A DNA stretch of 23,717 nucleotides from NCBI GenBank assembly GCA_030590405.1, contig JAUUYO010000009.1:1-23717 (forward strand), in the 5' to 3' direction. A model generated the notes under the pieces. It did not search any database. It was not told where the DNA came from and worked only from the letters and a program-made list of their open reading frames with translations. The DNA comes from Kangiellaceae bacterium. GTDB lineage: Bacteria; Pseudomonadota; Gammaproteobacteria; Enterobacterales; Kangiellaceae. Positions 1 to 8,526 of this stretch are shown here, piece by piece; within the stretch, counting starts at the first letter, position 1, and every line of letters begins with the position of its first letter. The position numbers were made by a program, and so were the translations under genes.

Positions 1-471
1 GATTTAGAAACAGAATTTGTTCGTTCTTTTGAAAGACTTGCACGAAAAGAAGATATTAAATTACAAGCGAAAATAGACCCCAAAACATTTAGTGTAGAAA
101 TCGTTAGGGATGATAATCATATAGTCGACAAAAACGAGTTATCTGCAGGTGAAAAACAAATTTACGCCATTTCAATTTTAGAGGCTTTAGCTAGAACTTC
201 TGGTCGAAAGCTACCCATCATAATTGACACGCCGTTAGGTCGTCTTGATTCGAAACATAGAAACAAGTTAATTAAAAATTATTTTCCAAATGCGAGCCAT
301 CAGGTCATTATTTTATCAACAGATACCGAAGTTGATGAAGTGTTTTATACTGATCTCAGTAAGCATGTTTCACATGCGTATAGACTTGACTACGACTCAA
401 CAACAGCCAGTTCACAAGCAGAAGAAGGATATTTTTGGAAAAACAAGCAAATATTTAAGGAGGCTGTGTAA
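1..471 (+). CDS. dndD: DndD, DNA phosphorothioation ATPase (C-terminal 156 residues)
   Basis: Partial gene, open at the left edge in frame 1. DndD is the SMC/Rad50-like ATPase that works with DndC and DndE to swap a backbone oxygen of DNA for sulfur. The fragment holds the C-terminal half of an ABC ATPase: the signature LSAGEKQ at fragment residues 47-53, a Walker B and D-loop block (LPIIIDTPLGRLDS, 71-84) and a switch region (ILSTDTEVDE, 104-113). The DTPLGRLDS-x-HR form is characteristic of DndD within this superfamily. Its TAA overlaps the dndE start by one base (TAATG), so the two genes are translationally coupled. The N-terminal Walker A and coiled coils lie outside the window. The family call is from recognition, supported strongly by the dndE neighbour. 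Confidence 0.9.
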   Translation, partial: DLETEFVRSFERLARKEDIKLQAKIDPKTFSVEIVRDDNHIVDKNELSAGEKQIYAISILEALARTSGRKLPIIIDTPLGRLDSKHRNKLIKNYFPNASHQVIILSTDTEVDEVFYTDLSKHVSHAYRLDYDSTTASSQAEEGYFWKNKQIFKEAV

Positions 472-824
472 TGTTACCTACTTCGATAAAAGTATCAAAA
501 CGGTCAGAGAAAAGACTCAGAACACTAGGTGGATACACTGGGCTAAATCGAAATGCAATCGCAAGAATGGCAATCATGCTCTCAATTAATGAGGGCACTA
601 ATTTAGCCAACGCTGGTGTCGCAGATTATCAAGGACAGGAATTTAATCAGTTTCTTTTATTCGGTGAACATTCAGAAGTTTATGATGTCATCATCAATCA
701 GTATATTCTTGAAAAAGACATTCAACTTTCAATTAAACAAACAATTGTCGCTATGATTGAAGTCGGTCTATTTAAAATGGGACATATACGTAATCTTGCG
801 GATGTTGCTAGTATTTACAAGTAG
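471..824 (+). CDS. dndE: DndE, DNA sulfur modification protein
   Basis: Small protein of 117 residues, the usual DndE length. DndE is a tetrameric DNA-binding member of the phosphorothioation complex; published work describes binding to nicked DNA. The N-terminal pattern fits the family: a basic 'P-x-x-I-K-V-S-K-x-S-E' stretch, 'LRTLGGYTGLNRNAIARMA' at about residues 21-39, and a second helical half ending near residue 117. A strong Shine-Dalgarno (AAGGAGG, 457-463) sits 7 nt before the ATG, inside the end of dndD. Being last in the operon is typical. No dndFGH restriction genes follow on this side, so any restriction partner would have to lie upstream or elsewhere. Confidence 0.87.
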   Translation: MLPTSIKVSKRSEKRLRTLGGYTGLNRNAIARMAIMLSINEGTNLANAGVADYQGQEFNQFLLFGEHSEVYDVIINQYILEKDIQLSIKQTIVAMIEVGLFKMGHIRNLADVASIYK

Positions 825-1523
825 ATATTAGCGAGTTCTAAAGCCAATCAAAAAAACAGAAAAAATTAACATATATATTACTGCTCAGGGAAAAGGGTTA
901 AGATTTGAATAAAAGATCCATTTTTTACAATAAAAATGATTCATTAGATGTCGAAATGTCGAATTAGAAAAGGCAATACGACGAAACTTGCCTGACTCTT
1001 AGGCGCTGCTTAATGACAATATTAGCTTTTAGTCTATTTAGTTTTTTCATTCTATCAATGTCCGATGTTCATATTTTTAAGCAAACTCCAGTCGATGTAT
1101 CAATATTAGGATCAGGTTTGCCATATCATGGGTTTTTATTCGCGGAGCCGTTTATTCTTCTGGGTATATTTTCGTTTACCCATGTATTCCTTGGGAATCA
1201 ATTTCAACTAGTCAAACCCAAAAACTGTGTACCCCCTACCTTTTATTTTTAATATCGAGAGTAAGGTTTCAAAAGGAATGTCATCTTTTTTATTCTATTT
1301 ATAGGTACCTTCTATTCAATTTGCCTTTTTCTTGAAATCTTCACCCACAATAATGGCCCCGAATAATCTTGATTGTTAACCCGAAAAAATGGTAGTAATC
1401 ACATTAAGTTTAATGGAATAGACTAGATTTATGGGGGGCTTTAGATGCCAGTTTCTTAATTGTTGATTGATTTATAACAAAAAATCCAGCCCTAAAGCTC
1501 AGATGGAAACGGTATAGCCATTC
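825..1523. other. Gene-poor stretch between dndE and recG
   Basis: About 700 bp with no gene I can support. One open frame at 1013-1252 (+) would encode 79 residues with two hydrophobic stretches. It has no ribosome binding site and no family I recognise, so I treat it as chance or as decayed sequence. No transposase remnant, tRNA or attachment site is evident, although this may be the edge of the dnd island. Since dndE (+) and recG (-) converge here, terminators are expected. The best hairpins around 1436-1505 are weak. Confidence 0.5.
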
Positions 1524-3623
1524 TCACACATGACTCAACTGTTCCCCATTTTTTATCCAGCGAGCGCATAATGCTTCAACCAGTTCAGGATGCGAATTGG
1601 CAATAATTTCTGCGTTTTGATGCACCTGAGGCAGTAGCTTTCTATCTCGCAATAAATCTGCAAAGCGAAACAATACCTCTCCGGTTTGCCGGGTTCCTAA
1701 AACCTCACCAGCGCCGCGAATTTCTAAATCTTTTTCAGCAATTTTAAATCCGTCATTGGTATCTCGCATTACATTTAAACGTTGTTTGGCATTTTGCGAG
1801 AGAGGTGCGTGATACATTAAAATGCAGTAACTTTGTTTTTCTCCTCGGCCCACTCGTCCGCGTAATTGGTGTAGCTGGGATAAGCCGAGCCGCTCTGGAT
1901 TTTCGATGATCATCAGGCTGGCATTTGGGACATCGACGCCAACTTCAATCACAGTAGTGGCGACTAAAATATCCAACTCACCGGCTTTAAATTGCGCCAT
2001 GATGTGATGTTTTTCTTTTGATTTAAGCCTGCCATGAACTAATCCCACTCTCAGCTGGGCCAGTTGTTCAGACAGTTCTTGATAAGTCGCTTCGGCGGCC
2101 TGACATTCCAATTCTTCTGACTCATCAATTAAAGTACACACCCAATAAATCTGACGTTGGTCCTGCTGGCATGCGTACCTGATTCGCTGAATAACCTGCG
2201 CTCTTTTTAAATCGTTAATCACTGAGGTCTCTACTAATTTTCGTCCCGGCGGCATTTCATCGATAATGGATAAATCTAAATCGGCATAGGCCGTTTGAGC
2301 GAGGGTTCGCGGGATAGGAGTCGCAGTCATGATCAATTGATGAGGGTGCTTACTAGCATTATTTTCAATCGATCTAAAACTTTTTTCCAATAAGTTTTTT
2401 CTTTGCTCTACCCCAAAACGATGTTGCTCGTCGATAACTACCAATGCAATATGAGAAAATTCGACCTGTTTTTGAAAAACTGCGTGAGTGCCAATAATGA
2501 TTTTGGCTGCGCCGGTTTTAATATTGTCTAATGATTCGATTTTTTGTTTGTTTCCCATTTTGCTGGTGAGCAACGTGACGGCAATGCCAAAGTTTTTAAA
2601 CCATCCTTGAAAAGCGATAAAATGCTGTTCAGCTAATAACTCGGTTGGTGCCATTAGTACCGACTGAAAATTATTCGCCGCAATATCTAACATAGCAAAA
2701 GCGGCAACTAGGGTTTTGCCGCAACCGACATCGCCTTGGACTAATCGCATCATCGGGAAATTTTTGTTCAGATCAATGCGGATCTCCCGGATCACTTTTT
2801 GTTGTGCGCTGGTTAAAGCGAAAGGCAGTTTTTTTTTAAATTCGAGAAAAATTTCTTGCTGGTTTGAAATGGCATAACTGTGATGGGCTTGATGTTTTTG
2901 TTTTAATTTTTTTAGTGCCAGGTGCTGGGCCATTAACTCTTCAAAAGCGAGCCGTTGAATCAACGGATGTTCACCGCTCTGTATATCGGTTAATGAAATA
3001 TCCAGCGGCGGGCGATGGAGCAATCTTAGCGCGTCAGCCAGTGGCGGAAAATTGAGTTTTTCAAGTAAGTCTTGCGGTAATAATTCTTTGATGCTTGCGC
3101 TATTAAGAGAGTCTATCGTTTGTTTAATCAGTGATTGAAAGGTTCGTTGTTGTAAACCCTGAGTTGTAGGATAAACTGCTTGAAGACCGGCTTCCAGTTT
3201 TGGTATTTGTTGGTTTTTTAAGAATGTGATTTCAGGATGGATCATTGAAATGGCGCGGCCCGAATGCGAAACCTGACCATAACATTGCACGAATTCACCT
3301 CGCTTAAATTGTTTTTTTTGTGTCATGGAAAAATAGAACAATCGGATATCTAAAATACCACTGGCATCGGAAATTTTGCAAACTAGTGAACGGCGTTTAC
3401 CAAATACAACATCGGCAGTTTCTATCATGCCAAATACCTGAGCGGTCTGGCCGTGCAATAGACTGCCGATCGGATGAATACGGCTTCGATCTTGATAGCG
3501 GGACGGCAAATGGAATAGTAAATCTTCCAGATTATTAATTGATAATAGGGCTAACTTTTCAGTGACTTTAGGGCCCACGCCTTTAAGTGTTTCAACGGAT
3601 ATTTGTGATAACTTTAAGCTCAA
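1524..3623 (-). CDS. recG: RecG, ATP-dependent branch-migrating DNA helicase
   Basis: Superfamily 2 helicase (699 residues; E. coli RecG 693) that regresses stalled forks and migrates Holliday junctions. An OB-fold wedge domain occupies the first ~200 residues. Then come Walker A (GDVGCGKT, 297-304), DEQH (398-401), TATPIPRT (433-440), and near the C-terminus 'TTVIEVGVDVPNA' and 'QLRGRVGRG'. The start is a TTG at 3621-3623: an in-frame TAA lies two codons upstream and the next in-frame Met is residue 66, inside the wedge domain. AAGGA precedes the TTG by about 10 nt. The gene follows oxyR by 55 bp on the same strand; an oxyR-recG operon is described in Pseudomonas and ties fork repair to the peroxide response. 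Confidence 0.96.
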   Translation of the reverse strand: MSLKLSQISVETLKGVGPKVTEKLALLSINNLEDLLFHLPSRYQDRSRIHPIGSLLHGQTAQVFGMIETADVVFGKRRSLVCKISDASGILDIRLFYFSMTQKKQFKRGEFVQCYGQVSHSGRAISMIHPEITFLKNQQIPKLEAGLQAVYPTTQGLQQRTFQSLIKQTIDSLNSASIKELLPQDLLEKLNFPPLADALRLLHRPPLDISLTDIQSGEHPLIQRLAFEELMAQHLALKKLKQKHQAHHSYAISNQQEIFLEFKKKLPFALTSAQQKVIREIRIDLNKNFPMMRLVQGDVGCGKTLVAAFAMLDIAANNFQSVLMAPTELLAEQHFIAFQGWFKNFGIAVTLLTSKMGNKQKIESLDNIKTGAAKIIIGTHAVFQKQVEFSHIALVVIDEQHRFGVEQRKNLLEKSFRSIENNASKHPHQLIMTATPIPRTLAQTAYADLDLSIIDEMPPGRKLVETSVINDLKRAQVIQRIRYACQQDQRQIYWVCTLIDESEELECQAAEATYQELSEQLAQLRVGLVHGRLKSKEKHHIMAQFKAGELDILVATTVIEVGVDVPNASLMIIENPERLGLSQLHQLRGRVGRGEKQSYCILMYHAPLSQNAKQRLNVMRDTNDGFKIAEKDLEIRGAGEVLGTRQTGEVLFRFADLLRDRKLLPQVHQNAEIIANSHPELVEALCARWIKNGEQLSHV

Positions 3624-3678
3624 ATTTTATCGATCCTTTTTTATTGGATTTTCAGGCTTTTCCCAAGCTTAACCGGGC

Positions 3679-4626
3679 TTATTTATGCGAGTTACTAATA
3701 AACTGTTTATCGAGAGGCAAAAGATCGACTTGATCTTTCAATGCCTTTTGTAAGCACTGTGCTATCACCTTGATCGCTTCTTTTCTCGGAAAACTAGCAC
3801 GCCAGGCTAAAACGATACGTCTTTGAGGAGCAGGAGGGGTGAAAGGCCTGGAATCTAATCCGGGGTAATCGGTTTGTTTGGCCAGCGCGGTGATCGGCAA
3901 TACCGTAATACCTAATTTCATGGCTACCATATGTCGAATGGTTTCTAAAGAACTTCCTACCATCCAGTCCTCACTACGAGACTTAGGTGAAAGGCATTGA
4001 GAGCAAGCGGCGATCACTTGATCTCTAAAACAATTGCCTTTACCGAGCATTAATAGTTCGTCGGGAGAAATATCATCAACCGATATATTAGACTGCTCGG
4101 AAAATCGATGGCTGTCGTAAAATAAAGGAATAAAGTCTTCGGTATAAACCTCCATGGTTTCTAACGCCGGATCAGAAAAGGGGAGGGCTAATACGGCGAT
4201 ATCAATTTCTGCCTGGAGTAATTTTTTACGCAGATTTTCAGTATAGTCTTCATCAATGTGCAGCGGCATTTGTGGATGGCTTTTTCTGATTTGCGGGATC
4301 AGTGACGGAAATAAATAGGGTCCAATAGTAAATATCGCTCCCAATCGGATGATACCTTCCAAAGGTTTTTTTTGCTTACTTTTTAAATAATTGAGCTTAT
4401 CTGCTTCTTCGATAACTCTTTGCGCCTGTTGAACCACCGCAATACCGGCAGTGGTAATATCGACTCTTCTTTTGCCTCGCTGGAAAATCGTTATGCCCAG
4501 TTCGTCTTCTAATTTTTTGACCGCTATACTCAAGCTGGGCTGGCTGATATTGCAAAGATCAGCGGCTTTACTAAAATGCTGGGTTTGCGCGACTGCCACT
4601 ACATATTTAAGCTCATTAAGAGTCAT
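3679..4626 (-). CDS. oxyR: OxyR, peroxide-sensing LysR-family activator
   Basis: LysR-type regulator with an N-terminal winged helix (HFSKAADLCNISQPSLSIAV) and a C-terminal substrate-binding fold. It is OxyR rather than a generic LysR protein because of 'LGAIFTIGPYLFPSLIP' and the redox loop 'GNCFRDQVIAAC', whose two cysteines are nine residues apart. I place the start at the ATG of 4624-4626 rather than the in-frame ATG 12 nt upstream: the cysteines then fall at exactly 199 and 208, the E. coli numbers, and the first residues (MTLNELKY) align with E. coli MNIRDLEY. GGTG precedes this ATG by 7 nt. A third cysteine lies three residues after Cys208. Oxidation of the pair to a disulfide would activate target genes. 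The gene is divergent from the TonB-dependent receptor and upstream of recG; 315 residues. Confidence 0.93.
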   Translation of the reverse strand: MTLNELKYVVAVAQTQHFSKAADLCNISQPSLSIAVKKLEDELGITIFQRGKRRVDITTAGIAVVQQAQRVIEEADKLNYLKSKQKKPLEGIIRLGAIFTIGPYLFPSLIPQIRKSHPQMPLHIDEDYTENLRKKLLQAEIDIAVLALPFSDPALETMEVYTEDFIPLFYDSHRFSEQSNISVDDISPDELLMLGKGNCFRDQVIAACSQCLSPKSRSEDWMVGSSLETIRHMVAMKLGITVLPITALAKQTDYPGLDSRPFTPPAPQRRIVLAWRASFPRKEAIKVIAQCLQKALKDQVDLLPLDKQFISNSHK

Positions 4627-4654
4627 AGTTAACACCATTTAAATAAAACTTATC

Positions 4655-4691
4655 ATATGATATATCTATGAACCTGATAAATCAAACGCTC
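4655..4691 (-). promoter_or_regulatory. Candidate OxyR box upstream of oxyR
   Basis: The OxyR consensus is two ATAGnTnnnAnCTAT elements 7 bp apart. At 4655-4669 the sequence ATATGATATATCTAT matches 8 of 10 specified bases. After a 7-bp spacer, 4677-4691 matches the second element at 5 of 10, all in its first half. The site lies 29-65 bp before the oxyR start in the region shared with the divergent receptor gene, as expected for autoregulation. It overlaps a perfect 12-bp palindrome (TATCATATGATA, 4651-4662). Matches were scored by eye against the E. coli consensus. Confidence 0.4.
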
Positions 4692-4760
4692 TCGGAAGAG
4701 GTTTTGGTAATATGACCATATCGTATTCAACTAAAATCTAAGGTAAACTAGCTTACACTC

Positions 4761-4766
4761 TATAAT
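4761..4766 (+). promoter_or_regulatory. Candidate -10 element for the TonB-dependent receptor gene
   Basis: A perfect TATAAT lies 40 bp before the receptor ATG. No good -35 hexamer sits 16-18 bp upstream, which would suit an activator-dependent promoter. The receptor start has no clear Shine-Dalgarno, only an A-rich leader. Confidence 0.4.
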
Positions 4767-4806
4767 TGTTACTTCTTAAAAAAAACAAAAAAAGCAGTCC
4801 AGCAAA

Positions 4807-7470
4807 ATGGCAAACAACAATAAACAACCTAAAATTCTTCTTTCGAGTCTAAATTTACTCTGTGCAAGTATCCTGCCCGTTTGTTTTTCAGGGATAAGCA
4901 TCGCACAGCAAATTGAGCCAGACGAGCAAGCCGGGAAAGATAACAAAATGGTGGTGACTGGCTCTCGGATCCAGAACATCGATATCAAAAACTTATCTCC
5001 GGTGTTATCCATCAGTCGAGTCGAAATGGACAAGTTAGGTTATGCCAATGTCAAAGATGTGATCGACAATCTCACTCAAAACTCTGGTGGCACCTTTGAT
5101 AACGGAGCTACTTTTGGTTTTACACCGGGCGCATCGGCGGTCAATTTACGCGGTATTGGTTTTGGCCAGACCTTAACTCTGATCGATGGACGGCGTTTGC
5201 CTATCTACCCGATAGGGATCAACGGAACGACTAATTTTGTTGATCTGTCTGCTATACCGATGGCTTTTGTCGAGCGAATTGATGTTTTAACTGGGGGCGC
5301 ATCGGCGGTTTATGGCAGTGACGCGGTGGCTGGGGTGATCAATGTGATCACCCGCAAGGATATTGAAGGGGTTGCGGTTAATTTTCGCACCTCGAGCACC
5401 TCGGATGGCGGTTATCAGACCCGTCGATTTAATTTACTCACCGGAGCACGAAATGGTGATACCCAACTCGACGTGATTATGGACTACTGGTTGCAGAAGC
5501 CGTTGTGGGCAACGGATCGAGATTATACCGATTCGGATATTGCCAATTCAAGAGGTCAATATAGTTTTGGTGGCGCTTCTTTTCTCGGCTTAAATACCCT
5601 TGATGCTTATCAAGATCCGAATTGCGGCACCTCTAATGGGGCGCTTGCTGGGCAAGGGATCTCTGATGTTGATTTAAACGTTTTTGCAGTGGGGGAATCT
5701 TGGTGCGGTTTTGATCGCTCCACCAGTCGTCAGCTTATCGCCCCGCAAGAGCGAATTTCAGTGATGAGTCGAATCCATTATGAAATCAATAATGAAATTG
5801 ATTTTTTTAGCCGCATTGGTTTATCTCGATTGACGACCAGTACTCAGTTGGAAGCGAGTTTTTACGGCGGGGGAATATTGACTGGATTTGGCTCATTGGT
5901 GCCAAACAATGGCGGTATTTTGCCTGCTGGCGCCCCAAATAATCCGACTACTGGTACCGGGCTGGAAGAGCCAGGGGTTTTTGTTCGACGATTAATTGAA
6001 TTTGGTCCTCGCACCAGTAAAATCAAAAATGATGCGGTGAATTTGCTGGCAGGACTTAACGGCAGTTTTGCCAATGGCATGTATGATTGGGAATTGGGAC
6101 TTTCTTATAACAAAACCGAATTGGATATCGATGACAGCAATATTTTATTGAGCGCGCTTAACTCGGCTGTGGATAATGGTCTGGATCTATTTCAACCGAT
6201 CCCCGAACGCACTGTTGAACATCTCGGTTTTATCGCTAATAAAAAAGCCTCCTCGACTAACCGAGTCATCGACTTTTCAATTGCTGGTGATTTCGATATT
6301 TTGTTCGACGGTGGTCCGTTAAAGTTTGCCCTGGCACTTGAGCAGGTCGAAGAAAGTTTTATCGATCGGCCTGATTCTATTATATTAAATGGTGACGGTT
6401 TCGATGGTTCATCTGAAGGTCGTGGCAAAAGAAAACATGTTGGGGTTGGCGGTGAGCTGAGTTTTCCATTTTCAGAAAATTTGGAAATGGATATTGCACT
6501 ACGCTGGGATGATTATGACGATGATTCAGATGTGAATAATGCATTTAGTCCGCGTATTTCACTGGCCTACACACCGGTAGAATCTTTGTTGACCCGACTA
6601 TCTTGGGGGCGTAGTTTTAGAGCACCGGATATGCAGCGGCTATTTGGTGGGGTTACCACGGGCTTTGGCGATATTATAGATCCAGTTAATGGCAACGCCG
6701 TAGTCCAATCTGTTCAAGTGTTTACGGTGTCTAGTATCGAGTTAGAAGAAGAAACCGGGACCAATATTAACTTAGGATTTATTTGGCAGGCCAATGATGA
6801 TTTAGAATTTACTGTGGATATTTTCGATATCTCGCTCGACAAAGTGGTTGCAGTCCCCAGTGCGCAACTTATTGTGAGTGCGTGTGCGGAGCTTGATGTG
6901 CTTTGTGAGCAGGTTAATAGAGACGCTGCCGGTACTCTTAGCGGCAGCGAGGCATTTGTAGTGACCAGCCCGCTTAATTTTGCGAGACAAGAAACCCAAG
7001 GCATCGATTTAACTGTCAACTATGATTGGGATAATGCTTTGGGACATTGGAACGGCATTCTGACCACCACCTGGATCCGCGCTTTCTATTTTCAGGCGAT
7101 AGAAGAAAGCCCCAAAATCGACAGCATCGGTCAAGGCATTTTTCCAGAATATCGTACTAACCTGATGCTTGACTGGCAGAACGAGGCCATCGGCGCGACC
7201 TTAAAGCTAAGTTATATTGATGAAATATCAGGGGCGTTTTGTGCGGTTTGTGAAAAACAAGATCGCATCGATTCCTGGTTAACACTTAGTGCCAATATCC
7301 GGTATAAAGTTTCTGACTTTTCACGAGTTAGTTTCGGGATTAATAATCTAACTAATGAAGCCCCGCCGGAAGACCCGACTCAAACAAACTGGCCCTGGTT
7401 TTCCAATGCTGGTAGTTTTTATAAAGCTGTTGGCAGGGAATTGTATTTGCAGTTGGATATGAGTTTTTGA
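4807..7470 (+). CDS. TonB-dependent outer-membrane receptor, substrate unknown
   Basis: An 887-residue receptor of the large TonB-dependent class. A signal peptide covers residues 1-33 (hydrophobic core about 10-30, likely cleavage after SIA). A short linker leads to 'MVVTGSRI' (48-55), the usual start of the plug region. The plug (about 58-185) has the hallmark blocks VNLRGIG (112-118), TLTLIDGRR (122-130) and 'GGASAVYGSDAVAGVINVIT' (163-182). The rest is a barrel rich in alternating aromatic and polar residues. The protein ends in Phe (LQLDMSF), the usual BAM recognition end. There are several paired cysteines in extracellular-loop-like segments. Such proteins import siderophores, vitamin B12, glycans or peptides using TonB energy; nothing in the sequence or neighbours picks a substrate, and no convincing Fur box is present. 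Confidence 0.92.
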   Translation: MANNNKQPKILLSSLNLLCASILPVCFSGISIAQQIEPDEQAGKDNKMVVTGSRIQNIDIKNLSPVLSISRVEMDKLGYANVKDVIDNLTQNSGGTFDNGATFGFTPGASAVNLRGIGFGQTLTLIDGRRLPIYPIGINGTTNFVDLSAIPMAFVERIDVLTGGASAVYGSDAVAGVINVITRKDIEGVAVNFRTSSTSDGGYQTRRFNLLTGARNGDTQLDVIMDYWLQKPLWATDRDYTDSDIANSRGQYSFGGASFLGLNTLDAYQDPNCGTSNGALAGQGISDVDLNVFAVGESWCGFDRSTSRQLIAPQERISVMSRIHYEINNEIDFFSRIGLSRLTTSTQLEASFYGGGILTGFGSLVPNNGGILPAGAPNNPTTGTGLEEPGVFVRRLIEFGPRTSKIKNDAVNLLAGLNGSFANGMYDWELGLSYNKTELDIDDSNILLSALNSAVDNGLDLFQPIPERTVEHLGFIANKKASSTNRVIDFSIAGDFDILFDGGPLKFALALEQVEESFIDRPDSIILNGDGFDGSSEGRGKRKHVGVGGELSFPFSENLEMDIALRWDDYDDDSDVNNAFSPRISLAYTPVESLLTRLSWGRSFRAPDMQRLFGGVTTGFGDIIDPVNGNAVVQSVQVFTVSSIELEEETGTNINLGFIWQANDDLEFTVDIFDISLDKVVAVPSAQLIVSACAELDVLCEQVNRDAAGTLSGSEAFVVTSPLNFARQETQGIDLTVNYDWDNALGHWNGILTTTWIRAFYFQAIEESPKIDSIGQGIFPEYRTNLMLDWQNEAIGATLKLSYIDEISGAFCAVCEKQDRIDSWLTLSANIRYKVSDFSRVSFGINNLTNEAPPEDPTQTNWPWFSNAGSFYKAVGRELYLQLDMSF

Positions 7471-7548
7471 CCTGAATCAGCATCTCCTTTCTTGGTTTAT
7501 CCCAACACCTCTTATTGGCGAGTCCCCTAATATTTTATAATATTATTT

Positions 7549-7757
7549 AAACAAATATTCAACAAAAAAACAATCAGCACAGCATTGGAATGAATGGCTA
7601 TACGTGTTCTTATACGCAGGTAGATTTTAAGAGAAACAGGATTATATTGGCTACTATGTCTAACACTATTGTAGTGCTGTAAAAACTAACTTCTCTTAGA
7701 GCTACCACCCTGGTTGTTTAACCCTCATGATCTGCCAATCTGAGGGTTTTTTTTGAT
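7549..7757 (+). ncRNA. Candidate structured RNA or long 3' UTR ending in an intrinsic terminator
   Basis: No reading frame stands out between the receptor stop and 8041. Three nested or serial stems are visible: TAAGAGAA (about 7628-7636) pairs with TTCTCTTA (7691-7698); inside that loop CACTA-TTG-TAGTG forms a short hairpin; the terminator of 7720-7757 closes the segment. A TATAAT at 7536-7541 with TTGGCG 15 bp upstream could start a transcript near 7549. Alternatively this is just the 3' UTR of the receptor mRNA. No known RNA family is recognised. Confidence 0.25.
7720..7757 (+). terminator. Intrinsic terminator downstream of the TonB-dependent receptor
   Basis: AACCCTCA (7720-7727) pairs perfectly with TGAGGGTT (7741-7748) across a 13-nt loop, and a T-run follows at once. 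The hairpin sits 250 bp after the receptor stop. Confidence 0.8.
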
Positions 7758-8040
7758 TTTTATTTTGCCAGTGAGGTAAGAATAGTTTAACGGATTAAAT
7801 AAAAGCAATATTTTATTAAGATACATTCCATCCTCTCAGTATTGCGATTATTGACCTGTTTTAACTTAATAAAAATTACTTTTATGCGGATAGCATACCA
7901 AGTGTACTGGGCATATTGATTGCTGGTATATATATTCTTGATAAAGCTAGAGTTGGGTAAGTTATATTGGTCGATGATAAGCCAAAATGACGAGGCGTAA
8001 TTGTTAAGCTATTTTGCTAACGAAATTAGTGGTTGTTGAA
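7758..8040. other. Intergenic AT-rich stretch
   Basis: About 280 bp with no supportable gene between the terminator and the end of the minus-strand regulator. A 6-bp inverted repeat (ATACCA / TGGTAT, about 7895-7930) is the only structure noticed. Confidence 0.4.
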
Positions 8041-8481
8041 CTATGAAAGATCAACAGCCCCTAAACTACTTGAAAAGTCTTCCATAAATAGATTGGCTCT
8101 ACCGCTCAACTGAGCAGCCCTCATAAAGGTATTTTTGTATGTCGGTCCGACATTGTCTTCCAGTATGTAGCCTTTTTTCGGGATCGTAATGATCCTGGTG
8201 CTTAGGGAATACTTTTTTAATATTCGCCTTAGGTGGCAAATAGTATGAGTAACCCCTTGTTCACCAGTAAAATAGTTACCCTGCCAACAAAATTCAATTA
8301 AATCTTGTCGAGAAACTAACCGACTCTGATTTTCTATCAAATGGATAAGCACCTGCCATAGCTTACTGCGCAATCGGATTTGAATATTTTCAATTTGAAT
8401 GGACTGCATATGCATGTTGAGCGGATGCCCTGAGAGAGTCAGGCAGGGGATTTCTGTTACTAAACTATTGTAAACTGGCAT
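8041..8481 (-). CDS. Stand-alone winged-helix regulator (CadC/OmpR C-terminal type), copy 1
   Basis: A 146-residue protein consisting of one winged-helix DNA-binding domain of the Trans_reg_C type, with a short N-terminal strand region and a C-terminal tail. Recognisable blocks are 'LRSKLWQVLIHLIENQSRLV' (scaffold and first helices), 'LIEFCW', 'GVTHTICHLRRILKK' (recognition helix) and 'IITIPKKGYIL' (wing). There is no receiver domain, no transmembrane helix and no sensor, so it is neither a classical response regulator nor a CadC. I chose the ATG of 8479-8481: AGGA (8490-8493) precedes it by 8 nt, whereas the in-frame ATG at 8496 has no ribosome binding site. It is closely related to copy 2 upstream (38 identical of 71 ungapped positions, counted by hand). 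Target genes are unknown; the dyads in its own promoter suggest autoregulation. Confidence 0.75.
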   Translation of the reverse strand: MPVYNSLVTEIPCLTLSGHPLNMHMQSIQIENIQIRLRSKLWQVLIHLIENQSRLVSRQDLIEFCWQGNYFTGEQGVTHTICHLRRILKKYSLSTRIITIPKKGYILEDNVGPTYKNTFMRAAQLSGRANLFMEDFSSSLGAVDLS

Positions 8482-8510
8482 TATACTAATCCTCATAACA
8501 ATTATTGTTG

Positions 8511-8526
8511 TACGACACCATTCGTA
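8511..8526 (-). promoter_or_regulatory. Operator-like dyad O2 (TACGAA-N4-TTCGTA type)
   Basis: On the + strand it reads TACGAC-ACCA-TTCGTA, a 16-bp dyad with one mismatch. It touches the putative -10 of the copy 1 regulator gene and covers its expected transcription start. Centre-to-centre distance to O1 is 22 bp, about two helical turns. Confidence 0.55.

Noticed and set aside
980..1015. Integron attC-like hairpin (GCCT...AGGC)
   Set aside because: The core sites and paired R/L boxes of attC are absent; only a 4-bp stem exists.
1013..1252. 79-residue open frame as a membrane protein gene
   Set aside because: No ribosome binding site, no family recognised, AT-rich context, and no operon neighbour; only an open frame.
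1436..1505. recG terminator on the minus strand
   Set aside because: A T-run exists in the right direction, but the possible stems have three to four contiguous pairs at best.
4651..4662. Fur box before the TonB-dependent receptor
   Set aside because: TATCATATGATA is palindromic but in the wrong half-site order for the Fur consensus (TGATAAT-n-ATTATCA), and no 19-bp match was found.
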